This document shows positions 1 through 13,711 of a stretch of 64,000 nt of DNA, piece by piece. Position 1 is the first letter of the stretch. Each line of letters starts with the position of its first letter. The translations under genes were made by a program, and so were the position numbers. This DNA comes from Lunularia cruciata (taxonomy: Eukaryota; Streptophyta; Marchantiopsida; Lunulariales; Lunulariaceae), in assembly GCA_948567375.1 (NCBI GenBank), contig OX419758.1:42795473-42859472 (forward strand), given 5' to 3'. The notes under the pieces were generated by a model, which ran no database searches, was not told the DNA's origin, and saw only the letters and a list, made by a program, of their open reading frames with translations.

Positions 1-1640
1 CATTCTCCCCACACTCTCTCATCTTCCTACCTCTTCCGCCACCGTGGCCTCCTTTCTACATCCATCCTTCCGGCCGGGGCCCGCCTAATTGTCATGGCAT
101 GGCCACCCCTCTGTCCATGCAGCAGCATGCTACATTTCTCTTCTTTCCTACTTGTTCTGCGCCTGCGCTTCGTAACGCTGCAACCTTTCCCACGACGGTT
201 AGATTCCGGTTCTCAGACCTGCATTGTGTCGTTCTAATTGGCTGCAAGGTCGTTATTTGCACGCTTTCGGCCTCTAGTTGAATCGCACGGGCTGTTTCCC
301 GGAAATAATGTTCTACCCTTGCACGGTCAGAGGCACCTGGACCGATGCTTCCTAAGGTAAAGATCGATGGTCGATTGTGGTTATGCAGGAAGGATTGTCA
401 GCAGTGGAGTACGGTAAGCAAGAAGGGTAACCAGGAAAACTGAAAGATTCGTGATTCTCTAATTGAAACTGAGGTAAGACTAAGAGTTGGATTGGTTTTA
501 AACTTCCGAGTTCGTGGCGAGATCATCTACTGACAGAAGAAGATATAGAACCGAGGATATCGAGGGGAGTTCAACGTTAGACCTCAACCCAGCGCGTGAC
601 GTCATAGATTTCACATTGTATCTGCAGCAACCTCCGCACTCTATACTTGACAATCCGTGTTGAGTTCCGCAGTTCCTACTGGCCCTTCAAAGTCTGAGCA
701 GTATGCGGCCGACGAAGATTTTAACACAGGTAACTCTGATTCTTTCAGCCAAAGAATCTGAATGTTCCCTTACTAGGTTGTAGGATGCAAGTCCATTCAA
801 ACAGATCAAAATCTGCATTAAATTCAGCTGGGAGTTCGGGCAATCCAGGCATCCTCGTGTTACATCCATCAATTTAGTCAAAGGTGTGAAGGTCAGCCTA
901 CAATTCCGAGTGCTACCATGAAACCACATGAACATTACTGCCACGACTACTCAACCGAAGCCCACAAAAGATCACTGAGAGGAGCCGAACTGCTTCTTGA
1001 TCAATCTAAACCGGAGTACAAAGAATGGGAAATAGAAAATGCGAATTCCTAAGCTTACATCTTGGCAAATCTTGTGAGCTGAGTCAGTCTTAGTCTAGCT
1101 TAAACTCAGTTGATAAAGAACCGATCAGATCAAATTTCCAATCAGGACTAGACTTGTACCCCAGAGGCAAAGTATTGCAGCCAAAGGTAAAGAACTACGA
1201 CGAACTGAAAGATTCGAATAGGATACTATATTACATGAGCCAAGATTACTCATTAATATATGCTTACATCCTTGTGTACTTTGAAGTCCTGAAAAACTGA
1301 GAGGTGATGACTATATTCTATGAACCTACAGCTACTGTGACCACCAGAGAAATTCAAAACAGTAGTCCAATCTGGGGGAGACTATCGAATGTGATCAAAA
1401 GCCTGGCCCGAAGTTAAAGTGCAATGATTTCAACCAGAATAATCTGATCCCTCCACGGATGTGGATTTATGGAAGTCCTTGGATGAGCTCAAGGTACCTC
1501 GAGCCTACCTGTTGCAACTAGATATACGTGAGAGGTGAGCTGGCTAGAAGGAGCTGAACTGAGCGGGTGCCCACGTTTATCCACTGTGACCTTCAACCGA
1601 TTCTAGAAACATAAATGAAGATAAAAGGCTTTGCTAGGAA
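1..1640. other. No confident gene; possible leader or promoter of a gene to the left
   Basis: The first 300 bases are pyrimidine-rich and have a moderate GC level, as expected of a plant 5' leader. A 60-codon frame at 99-281 (plus) and an 85-codon frame at 687-944 (minus) show no family I recognise and no flanking splice pattern I can defend. I see no RNA gene. The stretch may be the promoter or untranslated leader of a gene that lies mostly outside the window. Confidence 0.3.
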
Positions 1641-1647
1641 AGCTGTG

Positions 1648-1836
1648 GAGAAGTTGGATAGATACCATGTTAACTGAATTGTCACTTTTATTTAGTGTTA
1701 CTCCAAACTGATGGGAACCTTTATTCCTGCTCTTTGAAGCAGATGAGAAGTTAGATAGATACAATGTTAACTGAATTGTCACTTTTATTTAGTGACACTT
1801 CAAACTTATGAGAACCTTTGTTCCTGCCCTTTGAAC
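1648..1836. repeat. Two-copy tandem repeat, about 94 bp
   Basis: A unit beginning with GAGAAGTTGGATAGATAC occurs at about 1648 and again at about 1744 with only scattered changes. It is followed by three short reiterations of a GAACCTTTGTTC-like motif up to about 1865. No coding potential is seen. Confidence 0.75.
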
Positions 1837-2126
1837 CTTTGTTCATGCCCTTTGAACCTTTGTTCATTCTTTTTGAAGTAATGGTCTATCCTCAGTCATT
1901 CTCACTTATGATACATCAGGCATACTAGCACTCAACTTTTCTAGTCTCACCAAAGTAGATACTCCTGATCACACATAGTATAACTCAACTCACTCTCTTT
2001 TAGCTTTCAAAGATAGTATAGCCAGTTCACTCACGCAGCACAAATAGTCTCCAATACTGAAATATCACAAAACACTCCCGAGATGATCTCAGGATTTCAC
2101 GAATGCAGAGGTGAAGTATTAGAAAT

Positions 2127-2357
2127 AAACCCAGTAGAATAACTCCTTATTGGGATTATATAGATAGAAGGGTGTACTACCATAATGTTCATGTAACACA
2201 TGGAAAGCATGTGAATATTATGCATAAACAAACCCAGTAGAATAACTCCTTAAACAAACCCAGTAGAATAACTCCTTATTAAGATTATATAGATAGAAGG
2301 GTGTACTACCATAATGTTCATGTAACACATGGAAAGCATGTGAATATTATGCATAAA
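2127..2357. repeat. Two-copy tandem repeat, about 125 bp, with an extra partial unit
   Basis: The segment starting AAACCCAGTAGAATAACTCC is repeated almost identically, at about 2128 and about 2253. A third short copy of its first 24 bases lies between the two long copies. The near identity points to a recent local duplication. Confidence 0.8.
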
Positions 2358-2405
2358 CAGTAACTTGCACATGAACAATAACACATATGAACCGGAGCAG
2401 CATGA

Positions 2406-2602
2406 ACAATAATTAATTTATCTTATTCTAACAAAGAAATCCCTAAACTATAGATTACCTAATTTAACAAAAATTATTCTAACTCTTGAACCGTGAACTC
2501 CTCCCGTTATTGTAATTAATTTATCTTATTCTAAGTCACTAAACTAGAAATTACCTAGTGTAACAAAAACTATTCTAACTCTTGAACCTTGAACTCCTAC
2601 AG
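2406..2602. repeat. Two-copy tandem repeat, about 105 bp
   Basis: The phrase AATTAATTTATCTTATTCTA begins both copies, at about 2410 and about 2514, and both end near CTTGAACTCCT. The copies differ by substitutions and small indels, so they are older than the neighbouring duplication. From here to 3366 I see nothing else that can be named. Confidence 0.7.
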
Positions 2603-3366
2603 TTCTTTAGGTATTAGTAACGTCGGAAATACATGAAATTATGACAAATGAACTACAGTGTTCATTATATGACGCTTGAAGCGTAGTCTCTTGCAATCTC
2701 CTATCCATCTCGTCTCCACCCAAGGGCTTGCGATCAAAATTTTGGCCATAGTGGAACTTAATGGTGAGACCCCTTTGAGGCCAGTTTGTTGACAATCCCC
2801 GTAACACCTTCTTCTAAGTGCTTTCCAGTACACTTGTCAGGAGTAGTTTACGGACATCTCGTTTTGACTATAGCTTTTCTTTCCTACATACTTCTTTATT
2901 CACTCGAATCTACATCGAATAGTCTATTTTACATACATCAAGTCCCGTGCTTAGTTACGTACTTCAGAAACCTCTCCCTCAGTTTATAAAAGATATGCAA
3001 CTTAATAACGGAAAATTGGGAGTCTAGATTGTCAAATTATGGTGCAAAAGCTGAAAATACAGAACCTCTGGATAGCTATTGATATGTACATCTCTATCGT
3101 GGGAGAAACAATCGAGTGAGATCCCAGATAAAGCTATAAAAGTTCTGGTTTGCACCAGTTTGCATATAAACCTTCGTGCTGCAGATTCTATACCTTTTCA
3201 CCGTAAGTAAGAACTTGCCACATCTGTGACAGAGTGCTCGATCATACGGAGGAGGACCTTATATGTCAAGTTCGGATTTTTGTGACCACCTAAGAAGGTC
3301 CTCCTTCAGCACACCACGACATAAACAGGCTAAATTTATGCACTTCAATCAACGTCAAGCTGAAGT

Positions 3367-5514
3367 TCAGTAACCTCTGTGACAACAGCCACGACAGCAA
3401 TGGCTATGTACAGAACGTTGATGCCGAGCCACATTTTGCCAGTCGCAGGCCCCTGCAATAACTCTTCTAGAAAGAGCACGGAAGTGACAGCCTTGATGGT
3501 GGATGGGTGAGCAATGGCAGTGACAGGGCGGTAATTGCTGCATCTCTCTCTGTGGTCTGCTTTCAACACTGGATTCCTCCTCTTTAGGACAGGTTATCGT
3601 AACTGTATAATCGGGTGTTCTAGGAGGAGTCGGCTCCCTATATTTAAATTCAACATCCTGCTCTGGGGAACAATTCCATGCTCCATAAGTGTGGCAGTGG
3701 CCCATGCTATTCAGATTCTGTGAGGAGCTTCCCTCTGAGTTGCCTTGCCTGCAAATATTTATCGTAGTAGGAGTAGAGCAATCACTAGATGTATACACTG
3801 TTACATGCGGATGCTGAGGCCTTTGTCTAGCAGGAGCTCGTGATCTACTTTTCGTACTCCTTGGAGTCGCAGATCTAGAACTCGCAGGAGAAAAGTGTAT
3901 AGGGGCAGGCCTTTTCTTACGAACTGGAGTAGTAGATCTCTCGGGGGGGTTACATCCACTAAAATCTATAGCAGGAGTGGGCTGTCTACTCTTAGGAGGG
4001 TAGATCGATCCTGCAAACACAGGAGCCAATTGGCGGGGTGATGGGATGGAAAAGGGGGTGGATCTTCCTGAATTAAATTGTTTTGGACTTGCTTTCCTCG
4101 GAACGATGGCTCTGCTGGCAGGCCTTGAACGGCCTGGGGAAGTATCACAAGACCAGTTTCCATATTCGTGTCTGTGCTTATGCATATTTTTAGGTGGAGT
4201 TTCAACCCCGTATCCATACTTTCGAGAAGGAAGGCACAGTGGCCGTTCCTTACAAGTTTTAGCAGGCACTAATCTGGGGCTTTGCCTATTCTCACGAGAC
4301 TTACTTTGTGGGGAAAGTGATCTGTCCCGATTAATATTTACTGAACCAAGACCCAGATCCTCAACATAAGCTAAACCTCGAGCACGGGCACTGGTGGGAG
4401 GTGATGGTGACCGACTCCCTGCATGGCGTTTCGTCGATGGACAACCACAGGGTTGAAGATTCGGGTCATCATAAATGTATCTCTTATTTTTTGGCCAATC
4501 CTTGTCCCACCATCGCCCTCTTGCAGATTTTCGTTTGGGAGCATAAGTCCATCCAGGAGGAGAGATGGGGCGGATTTCTGGTGTGCCAAAGGGGAATTTG
4601 GACTCATAAAATTCTTGTTTGGATGGAGCCTCTGCCCGGGTGCAGTAAGAATCTGCACAGCTTTCAGTAACCGACTTTGGTGATCCGAGGGATTGTCCGT
4701 TTGCCTGAACTGCAAAATCATGAGCCACTTCTCGTTGTAATTCTTCTGCAAGATCTGTATCTCTCAACGAACTTTCGTATGATTGCCAGTGATGCTCATG
4801 ATCAGCGTCATGATCTACCCACTGATGGACGTGATCCGAGGGACCGCGTCCTTTCTTCGTCATGTGAGGGAGATCTCGCAGAGTGGGACTCACCGGTTCA
4901 GATCGAGATTGGACATTCTGGTGACTGGAGGGTAAAGAGGATGGAGGAGGAGTGGACGATTTTGGCAACTTGATCTTTAGTTTCGCTGGAAGGACTATAG
5001 GAGGGGTATCGGGACGGGGAGATGCTCTAGAAGATTTAAGGTCTGGAATAAAGAGGGTTGCATGAGATGGAAATTGAGTTTGTGATGAAGTTGTTGATGG
5101 AAACTGAGGTTCATGAGCTTGACAATGCTGGGGAGGACTTTGGGGCCTAGTAGATTGATGTGGGGGAGGGGAACTTTGGGGTCCTGCAACTTGATATGGT
5201 GGTGGTGGGTGGTTTCTTCGGACAGGGTGTGGAGGGGATATTGGAGGGTGATGAAACACGGCAGCTTGACGAGGTGTGTGAGGGTTTTGATATCGTTGGT
5301 CCTGCTGTTGAGGGTGATAATTTGGATCCTGCTTCTGGTTAATGCAATCCTGGTTCTGCTGGGTGGGGTGACCAAACTCTCGAACTACAGGGGAACCGGA
5401 ACGACTATGACGACGATCTCTATTGCCCCAACAGCAGGAGATTTCATGTAATCCGGAACTTCTTCCTGTTGCTCTTGGTTTTGGAATACATGGAAACATA
5501 CCCGTTACCCGCAA
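3367..5514 (-). CDS. Unrecognised Pro/Ser/His-rich protein, 715 codons
   Basis: This is the longest uninterrupted frame in the window. The methionine at 5514 is followed five codons later by a second one that begins MFPCIPKPRATGRSS, and either could be the start. The N-terminal 200 residues are rich in Pro, Gln and His. A His-rich acidic patch (DHVHQWVDHDADHEHHW) follows near residue 230. The C-terminal half is Ser/Arg/Pro-rich with many S-P and T-P pairs. Two copies of an HxHxYGxWxC motif (HRHEYGNWSC and HCHTYGAWNC) lie about 200 residues apart. No catalytic domain is visible. The last 60 codons are His/Cys-rich in this frame, while an overlapping frame (3345-3569) encodes a hydrophobic segment, so the true C-terminus may use a splice or frame I cannot fix. 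The composition suggests a disordered regulatory or scaffold protein. The function is unknown. Confidence 0.6.
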   Translation of the reverse strand: MRVTGMFPCIPKPRATGRSSGLHEISCCWGNRDRRHSRSGSPVVREFGHPTQQNQDCINQKQDPNYHPQQQDQRYQNPHTPRQAAVFHHPPISPPHPVRRNHPPPPYQVAGPQSSPPPHQSTRPQSPPQHCQAHEPQFPSTTSSQTQFPSHATLFIPDLKSSRASPRPDTPPIVLPAKLKIKLPKSSTPPPSSLPSSHQNVQSRSEPVSPTLRDLPHMTKKGRGPSDHVHQWVDHDADHEHHWQSYESSLRDTDLAEELQREVAHDFAVQANGQSLGSPKSVTESCADSYCTRAEAPSKQEFYESKFPFGTPEIRPISPPGWTYAPKRKSARGRWWDKDWPKNKRYIYDDPNLQPCGCPSTKRHAGSRSPSPPTSARARGLAYVEDLGLGSVNINRDRSLSPQSKSRENRQSPRLVPAKTCKERPLCLPSRKYGYGVETPPKNMHKHRHEYGNWSCDTSPGRSRPASRAIVPRKASPKQFNSGRSTPFSIPSPRQLAPVFAGSIYPPKSRQPTPAIDFSGCNPPERSTTPVRKKRPAPIHFSPASSRSATPRSTKSRSRAPARQRPQHPHVTVYTSSDCSTPTTINICRQGNSEGSSSQNLNSMGHCHTYGAWNCSPEQDVEFKYREPTPPRTPDYTVTITCPKEEESSVESRPQREMQQLPPCHCHCSPIHHQGCHFRALSRRVIAGACDWQNVARHQRSVHSHCCRGCCHRGY

Positions 5515-6827
5515 TTTCTTCCCTCTTCGTTCCTCGCATCCGTCTTTTCCTCCACCAGCACCTCCACGTTACTTTTCTCTTGACATTCATTTTCGCAATC
5601 GCAGCTCATAGCTCCGCTCCTAATATAGAGTACAACATTTTACCGATGTTTCTCAGGTAAGATTCGATCTTCGACCAAAACACCTAAGGACCAGCCTTAA
5701 CAGAACAACCTCCATTCACCATTGCATTTTGTGGACATATTCCTGTCTCAATCCCGCGGGGGAAGGCGCCCTTTCCGAACCGTTGCCATAGCAGTTTATC
5801 ATATACGACCTCTTTGTTAGAGCAATCCGAATTTAGCGGATTAAGCTGTAACTTGGAATGACCTGGTGGTGTACCTACAATTCCGGGTCCAAACCATTCG
5901 CTGATGTGTCCCAATGAGGTCTTGGTAGTTCTCAGGGACCAAGCTGAAATCCGAACATCACCCGCTTTCACTATGAACGGCGAACACAGACTCGCTGCGT
6001 GCCAAATGCTGTCAACATCCATACAAGGACTTGAGAAAAACCAAGAGATCCTAGCGGACCAATCTAAGCTCGTTACAGTATACGCTGAAAAGTGTTTGAA
6101 AGAAACAGAACGGGGCACTAATATCTTGACGGGTTTCAAAACTCAGAGCAACCACTAACCATTCTTCATTGCACAACTGAAACCTGGGCTAGTCATATAA
6201 CAAGTTGGAGTCCTCCCATTCCGTTGTAAAGGGCTTCTTTAGGTCTGTATCCTCATGAAAAGGAATTCATATAAAGTTCTCACGGGGATTTTCCTACTAG
6301 TCTGCACTTGAACTACACCTTGAGCAACTACCGCAATGAAATGGGCTCAGGAGTCACACGTCTCATTGTATGTACATCTACCGTAATTCACTTAATCCAC
6401 CCATGCCTTTGGAAGACTTAAAACTTGAGGCTAACGCAACTTTCTTCGTAGGAGTACTGAATGCTAGATTGATGCGATGCCGAGAGTCAGCGAAAACCTC
6501 AATGTCTTGGGGACACGAGGATCACGAGGTGACAACCCAAACCTACTCGAACTCCATCCAGTCCCCATTGTATTTTTCAGAAGTCCACTAAAACGAATTA
6601 CTCATTTCGGTGCTAGCATCATCTACAACTACCTAGATCTAGTGCCTTGCAACTAAGTAGCTAGAGCTTGCCTTCAGGCTCGTTGGCATCCTAGACCGAG
6701 CAACATGGCGGATTAGCTCCTTGTTAGACAAATCCAGGTATATTTACAAAAAGCAGGCCTACACCTGACAGATTTCCAAACCGATCCCTTGCCAAAACTG
6801 GTAGTGTGAAAATGAAGTTTCTCAAGA
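5515..6827. other. Intergenic region between two minus-strand genes
   Basis: This should hold the promoter and leader of the 3.4-5.5 kb gene and the 3' untranslated region of the YY1 gene. A 151-codon minus frame at 5684-6139 has no recognisable domain. It could be chance or an upstream exon. I see no repeats or RNA genes here. Confidence 0.35.
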
Positions 6828-9303
<2,476 letters not shown>

Positions 9304-9660
9304 CTCTCAATATATTATTTAGAGTGCGCAAACGCCAGCCCTTCTCATCCACCCAGTACTGGTGATCGGCCTCATCCAGAAAAGGTCAAGAAGACACAAA
9401 ATTGGGACGAGGAGAAGACAGAATTTTGCTGGCTGCACATACAGCATACACTTCCTCTTTTTTCCAGCAACTGCCAATGCAAGTTTAAGACAAGCTTCAG
9501 TTAACTCAAAGGCAGACAGCGCAACGACGGAAGCCGAGGGTTTAGAGTTTAGGGCAAACAAAGAAAGACTCGAAAATTCAAACCCCCTACATAATCCATG
9601 TACGAAGTAAATGAACAGAATTCAAACCCAGCACAAAGCATCTGAACAGCGCCAAAAAAT
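9304..9660 (-). promoter_or_regulatory. YY1 5' leader/promoter with telo-box-like motifs
   Basis: Read on the minus strand, positions 9555-9537 contain GCCCTAAACTCTAAACCC, two overlapping telo-box-like motifs of the kind common near plant growth- and translation-related genes. The transcription start cannot be placed. The distal part (9395-9655) has a decayed second copy at 25909-26145. Confidence 0.45.
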
Positions 9661-9689
9661 CCACGGAGCAACTCCCTTCTCGGCCAACC

Positions 9690-10215
9690 TCCACAAACCT
9701 CCCTCGGGGCTTCTGCCTCATGACCGCAACTTCTGTCGAATCACACCCCCTAACTTACAGACAATTCCTTCAGACCCCTAATCCAATTCCACCATCCTTC
9801 TTAAGGGATCGTCCTTTCCTCCCAAAAACACACGATGATTCCAGTACCTTCTAGCCTACTCAAACCTCGTCTACACTGCCGTCGGTCAGTCCACGCGTTT
9901 CAGTATTTCCTGCGCTTTAATCCACTGCATCAACCCCTCAAACGTCCTGTCACCACAGCCCTAAATTACTCTGTTCCAGCATTTCCTGCCGAAAACTAAT
10001 ATATGTCCCCAGCATAATTCAAGAAACGTTCTGCACCTCGTCGATCCCTTGATTAGCACAATCTTATCCTCGTCCTAACTGACTTTTCTGGTTTCACATG
10101 ATTGAAACTGTTCCACTAATCGCCTCCTCTTCTCGAAACAAGAGCTGTCTCTTTTCACTTCTGTCCTCTGTACACGGAGCAGTCAAACCTTCTCCTCACC
10201 CTCTCAAACCTTCTT
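9690..10215. repeat. Dispersed repeat block A (copy 1)
   Basis: Segments at about 9710-9780, 9805-9870 and 10190-10215 match 63068-63130, 63305-63380 and 63390-63420 in the same order, for example GGATCGTCCTTTCCTCCC and GATGATTCCAGTACCT. Both copies lie just upstream of a minus-strand gene (YY1 here, DXO there). They could be shared promoter-proximal sequence or an old mobile element. Confidence 0.65.
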
Positions 10216-10216
10216 C

Positions 10217-10266
10217 TCTGGTCGGTAAAGTAGGCTCCAATTGGTGAGCCTACTTTACCGACCAGA
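10217..10266. repeat. Perfect 21-bp inverted repeat with 8-nt loop
   Basis: The arms 10217-10237 and 10246-10266 are exact reverse complements (left arm begins TCTGGTCGGTAAAG), separated by CAATTGGT. The stem has no mismatch. It sits where copy 1 of the dispersed block diverges from copy 2, so it may mark the end of an inserted element. It could also be a small-RNA hairpin or a MITE relic. Confidence 0.85.
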
Positions 10267-12350
10267 ATGTTGCATCATGAAGCACCCGCATTCCGGCACC
10301 ATGCAGTACCGCAATCCACCGTGGCACTGCCTTCGTACTTCAAATGCATGATATGTGCTTTAAATTTGCGGGATTCTGACGGAATCTCGTTAAAACACAG
10401 TTTAGGATATCAATTAACGAATAATATTGCTGAAATTCTACAGGAGAGTGATTCTGTTAGAAAATCATAAACATTATATACCGTGAATAATATGAGAAGA
10501 GGTTTAAAATAAATCCAAACAATTCCTTTCGTGAATCATGCTTAAAACGAGGTTTAAAAACATCTTAAATCATATCAAAACTAGAATGAAAGTAATTTAT
10601 TTCTCAAACTATTCTAAATTTAAGTTTAAATTAGATAATAATTATCTATAGACGTTTCAGTGGTATACACATAGCTAAAACATGTACGTTATGTCGTAGG
10701 TGTTTTGTCCCAAAATTTTAACAAAAACGTTAAAGAAATTTAATTAAGCATAAAGTCACTCAAGAATAGTATCATATACTAAAATTTCTAAACACGAAAG
10801 TCAAAATGTTATATATGTTTACACAGATAAAAAGATTGATCAATCTGTTCAATAATTTCTGAAATATTTATTAGTATACATACCAATCCAAATTTTATAT
10901 TCAAGTAGATTTCAAAATTCAATAAACCAAAAGCCATAATAAAGTTTTTTAGGAAGACAACGTACTATTATGTTTCAATTTGAATTCGTACAACAATTTA
11001 CCAAAAATATTGATGAAAGCTGCAAATTTTCATTACATGATTATGTATGTAGTTAAAATAAGATTAACAATAAGGAAGGACTGAAAAGAATTATCTCCTT
11101 TATGAAAATATTAAGGAGTGAATAAGATAAGATAATTTTGCATTAATAAGACATCACTTGAAACAATTCAAATAAGAGTTGAAAATGATAATTTCATCAG
11201 TTAAATTACAGTTATTCCCGTACCTATTAAAATATTTTTAATTTTTTTGGACTAAATTTATTTTAATTCTATTTATTTTATTTGAATTAATAAAAGAAAA
11301 TGCTTATCATATGATCTTGAAATATTTTACTTTATTTTATTTCATTTTTTATATATAAGGGATTTTACATTCCAAGATAAAGAAATCAGTAAAATAATAA
11401 GAAATTATATACTCTAAATATTTGAAGTAGAAATGAAAAAAATATTGGTTATTTTATATTAAGCCTAATAGCTAACAAAATTACTTTGTAAAAAACAAAT
11501 TTTAAAAATTACATTATAGATAAATATCCTTACTTTATCAAAAATTCACTACATTTTATTAAAAGTGACCTTTCCTTATTTTTGTTTCTGCCAATAATGA
11601 GTTTTAAGTGATTGTATGAAAACAAAAGTACTTTCTTTGTCAACAATACTAATCTTATAATTTTACTTTATAAAATATAATAAATTTTATGTATTAACCC
11701 AAACTAATGTACTAGATATAAAAGACAAAATCTAAGGTGAAGAGGTTCATAAAGATTGAAAACATAACACTAAGAAAGACAATATGTATATCAAGGAGAA
11801 ATAAGTTAAGTCAACTATAAAATATTTCATTATAAGTTGAATAATTGAATAAATAAATAAAAACTGAATGGAAGATTAATTTAATTAATTATAATTATAA
11901 TTAATTTACTAGATTGAATAACAACTAAAAAAATTCCATCCTAAAAGTATGGAATAATAATTAAAAATAACCATCAATATTATCCATACATATTGAAATA
12001 TATAAAATTCTCTATTTTAATCATATATTAACAATATTTCTGTACAAGATATTCTATTTATTAGTCTATTCATTTTACAATATCTTTACAAAATACTTAT
12101 TTATTTATTTATATCTATGTTTGATTAAAAAAATAGTTTTTGTTATAAATTCAATATATGTAATATGAATAAAACTAAAAAATTACTCAAAATAAATAGT
12201 ATATATTATTATAATTCAATATAATAGCAAGTACTTTATATCATTAAATTAAATAAATATGAAGTATAATTTATATAAATACTATTATTTTTATTTTTAT
12301 AATAAAATTCTACAGTATAAATAATAATAAATGATATGTGAGTTTTTTTA
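10267..12350. other. AT-rich intergenic DNA absent from the paralogous block
   Basis: Roughly 2.1 kb of very AT-rich sequence with no open frame of note and no recognisable element. The matching block near 63.4 kb jumps straight from the sequence before the hairpin to the sequence after 12350, so this stretch was either inserted here or lost there. Confidence 0.5.
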
Positions 12351-12565
12351 TACATTTTTATCTTAGTATTGGAACTAATAACATTGAACTACTCATGAGT
12401 GAATATATAATTATAAACCTTGTGACATCTTTAGTTTTACATAAATTAGATAAACTCTAGTCATAAGAAACTCAACTATCAAATACTCGTAAGTACAAAC
12501 AAAATAAGAAGGGTGTGATACACTTAGAACACATTGTAATAACTTTAGACTTATCTTATTAGGGT
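12351..12565. repeat. Dispersed repeat block B (copy 1), left flank of the retroelement
   Basis: This matches about 63420-63660, for example TAACATTGAACTA and GTGAATATATAATTATAAA, and later AAATTAGATAAACT. The match runs up to the AGGGT that directly precedes the retroelement at 12566, which makes it a good left boundary. Confidence 0.65.
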
Positions 12566-13711
12566 TGTCACGCCATTTGTAGTTCCGCATCTAGCTGCTT
12601 GGACACTAGAGTTCCAGTGATAGTAGTTAGAGTTATTCTAGTAGTTTCTCAAGGACTACTTTCCGACAGTCTGATTTGGTGTTCGGGGTACTGTGAGCCG
12701 GCCTGTCTCTCACTCAGGATGAACCTCTGATGGCTATTATGGTAGCGCACCATGGACTAAGAAGGCAAGGAACCCCAACTCCATCATACTCCTCCAAGGC
12801 TAACACTCCAAGACTCAAGACATTGCTCACTAGAGAACTCAATGAGAGAGAGATAGTTGCAAATGAAAGGATGATGAGTACCTCCTCACTCCTTGTTTAT
12901 ATACTTGTGAAATAGTTACGTACCAAAGTTACTAATTACCGTAGTAACTCAAGTTACTAGACTAAAAGTCAAGTAAAGTCAAAAAGTAGAAAGGAATATC
13001 CATTCACATGGGCATATTCCCCTAAGCATGTGGTCTTATCTTGACCCAACCACTAAAGCAAGGATTCCTTCACATGGGCTATCCTTGGACTAAAGAAGAA
13101 TCCAAAACAAAAAGGCTTGCGGGCCCAAGAGTTCTCAACTCTTTCCCCAAAGCCAAACACCTAGGAATAATACCAAGTCAACACACTAAAATCCAAAATA
13201 GTGGTGCTCATCTTTTCTACTTCCTCTAAAGTAAGGTCCCATCTATCTTAGCTATGACTAACTTTAGCTAACCATGACTAATATAGAACCATCCTTTATC
13301 TCTATATAAATAATATCTCTTAAGTACTTGTAATACCAAGCTAAATATCACAATACCACACACATGCACAAATGGGTGTTACAGTACTGACTTCACGGTG
13401 GAGCCCACCGTCACTTTGCACCGTTTGCACCGTCGAGTGTGCCGTCAGCGGGACCGTTAGGGTTCCAGTGCTAGCTCGAGTCCAGGGGGTATAGTTTCAA
13501 AGTGAGCTCCAGAGAGCTCACTTCTTTGATGTTGAGCCTTCGAGTTCCTGGCTATGGTGGACAGAGGCCGACGAGCGTCACTTGGATTCTCTATGCTTGA
13601 GTGGGTGTGGCTTGACTGTAATCAGTGCCCAGTTGTTGGCAGTTTATAGAGTGACAGATCAAGCATTGATCTGAGTTGAGTTGAGTTGAGTTGAAAGTGT
13701 TAAGCAATCTG
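12566..13711 (+). repeat. Terminal repeat A1 (left), interrupted by a nested insertion
   Basis: Begins TGTCACGCCATTTGTAG and matches 22642-23091 closely over about 455 bp once the insertion at 12692-13382 is removed. It ends near CAATCTGATTA. The next bases, CATCAGAG, resemble the 3' part of the usual initiator-tRNA-Met primer site (TATCAGAG). The inverted copy near 50.75 kb begins at the same TGTCA, which supports this left end. Confidence 0.85.
12692..13382. mobile_element. Nested solo LTR of another retroelement
   Basis: About 691 bp starting TGAGCC and ending GTTACA, flanked on both sides by GTACTG; the right-hand repeat A2 has this hexamer only once, at the same site. It holds a TATA-like CTATATAAATAA near 13312, as in plant LTR promoters. 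No internal coding region remains. The element family is not recognised. Confidence 0.75.

Noticed and set aside
5684..6139. A 151-codon minus-strand gene between the unknown gene and YY1
   Set aside because: No homology signal or splice context; kept only as a possible leader exon.
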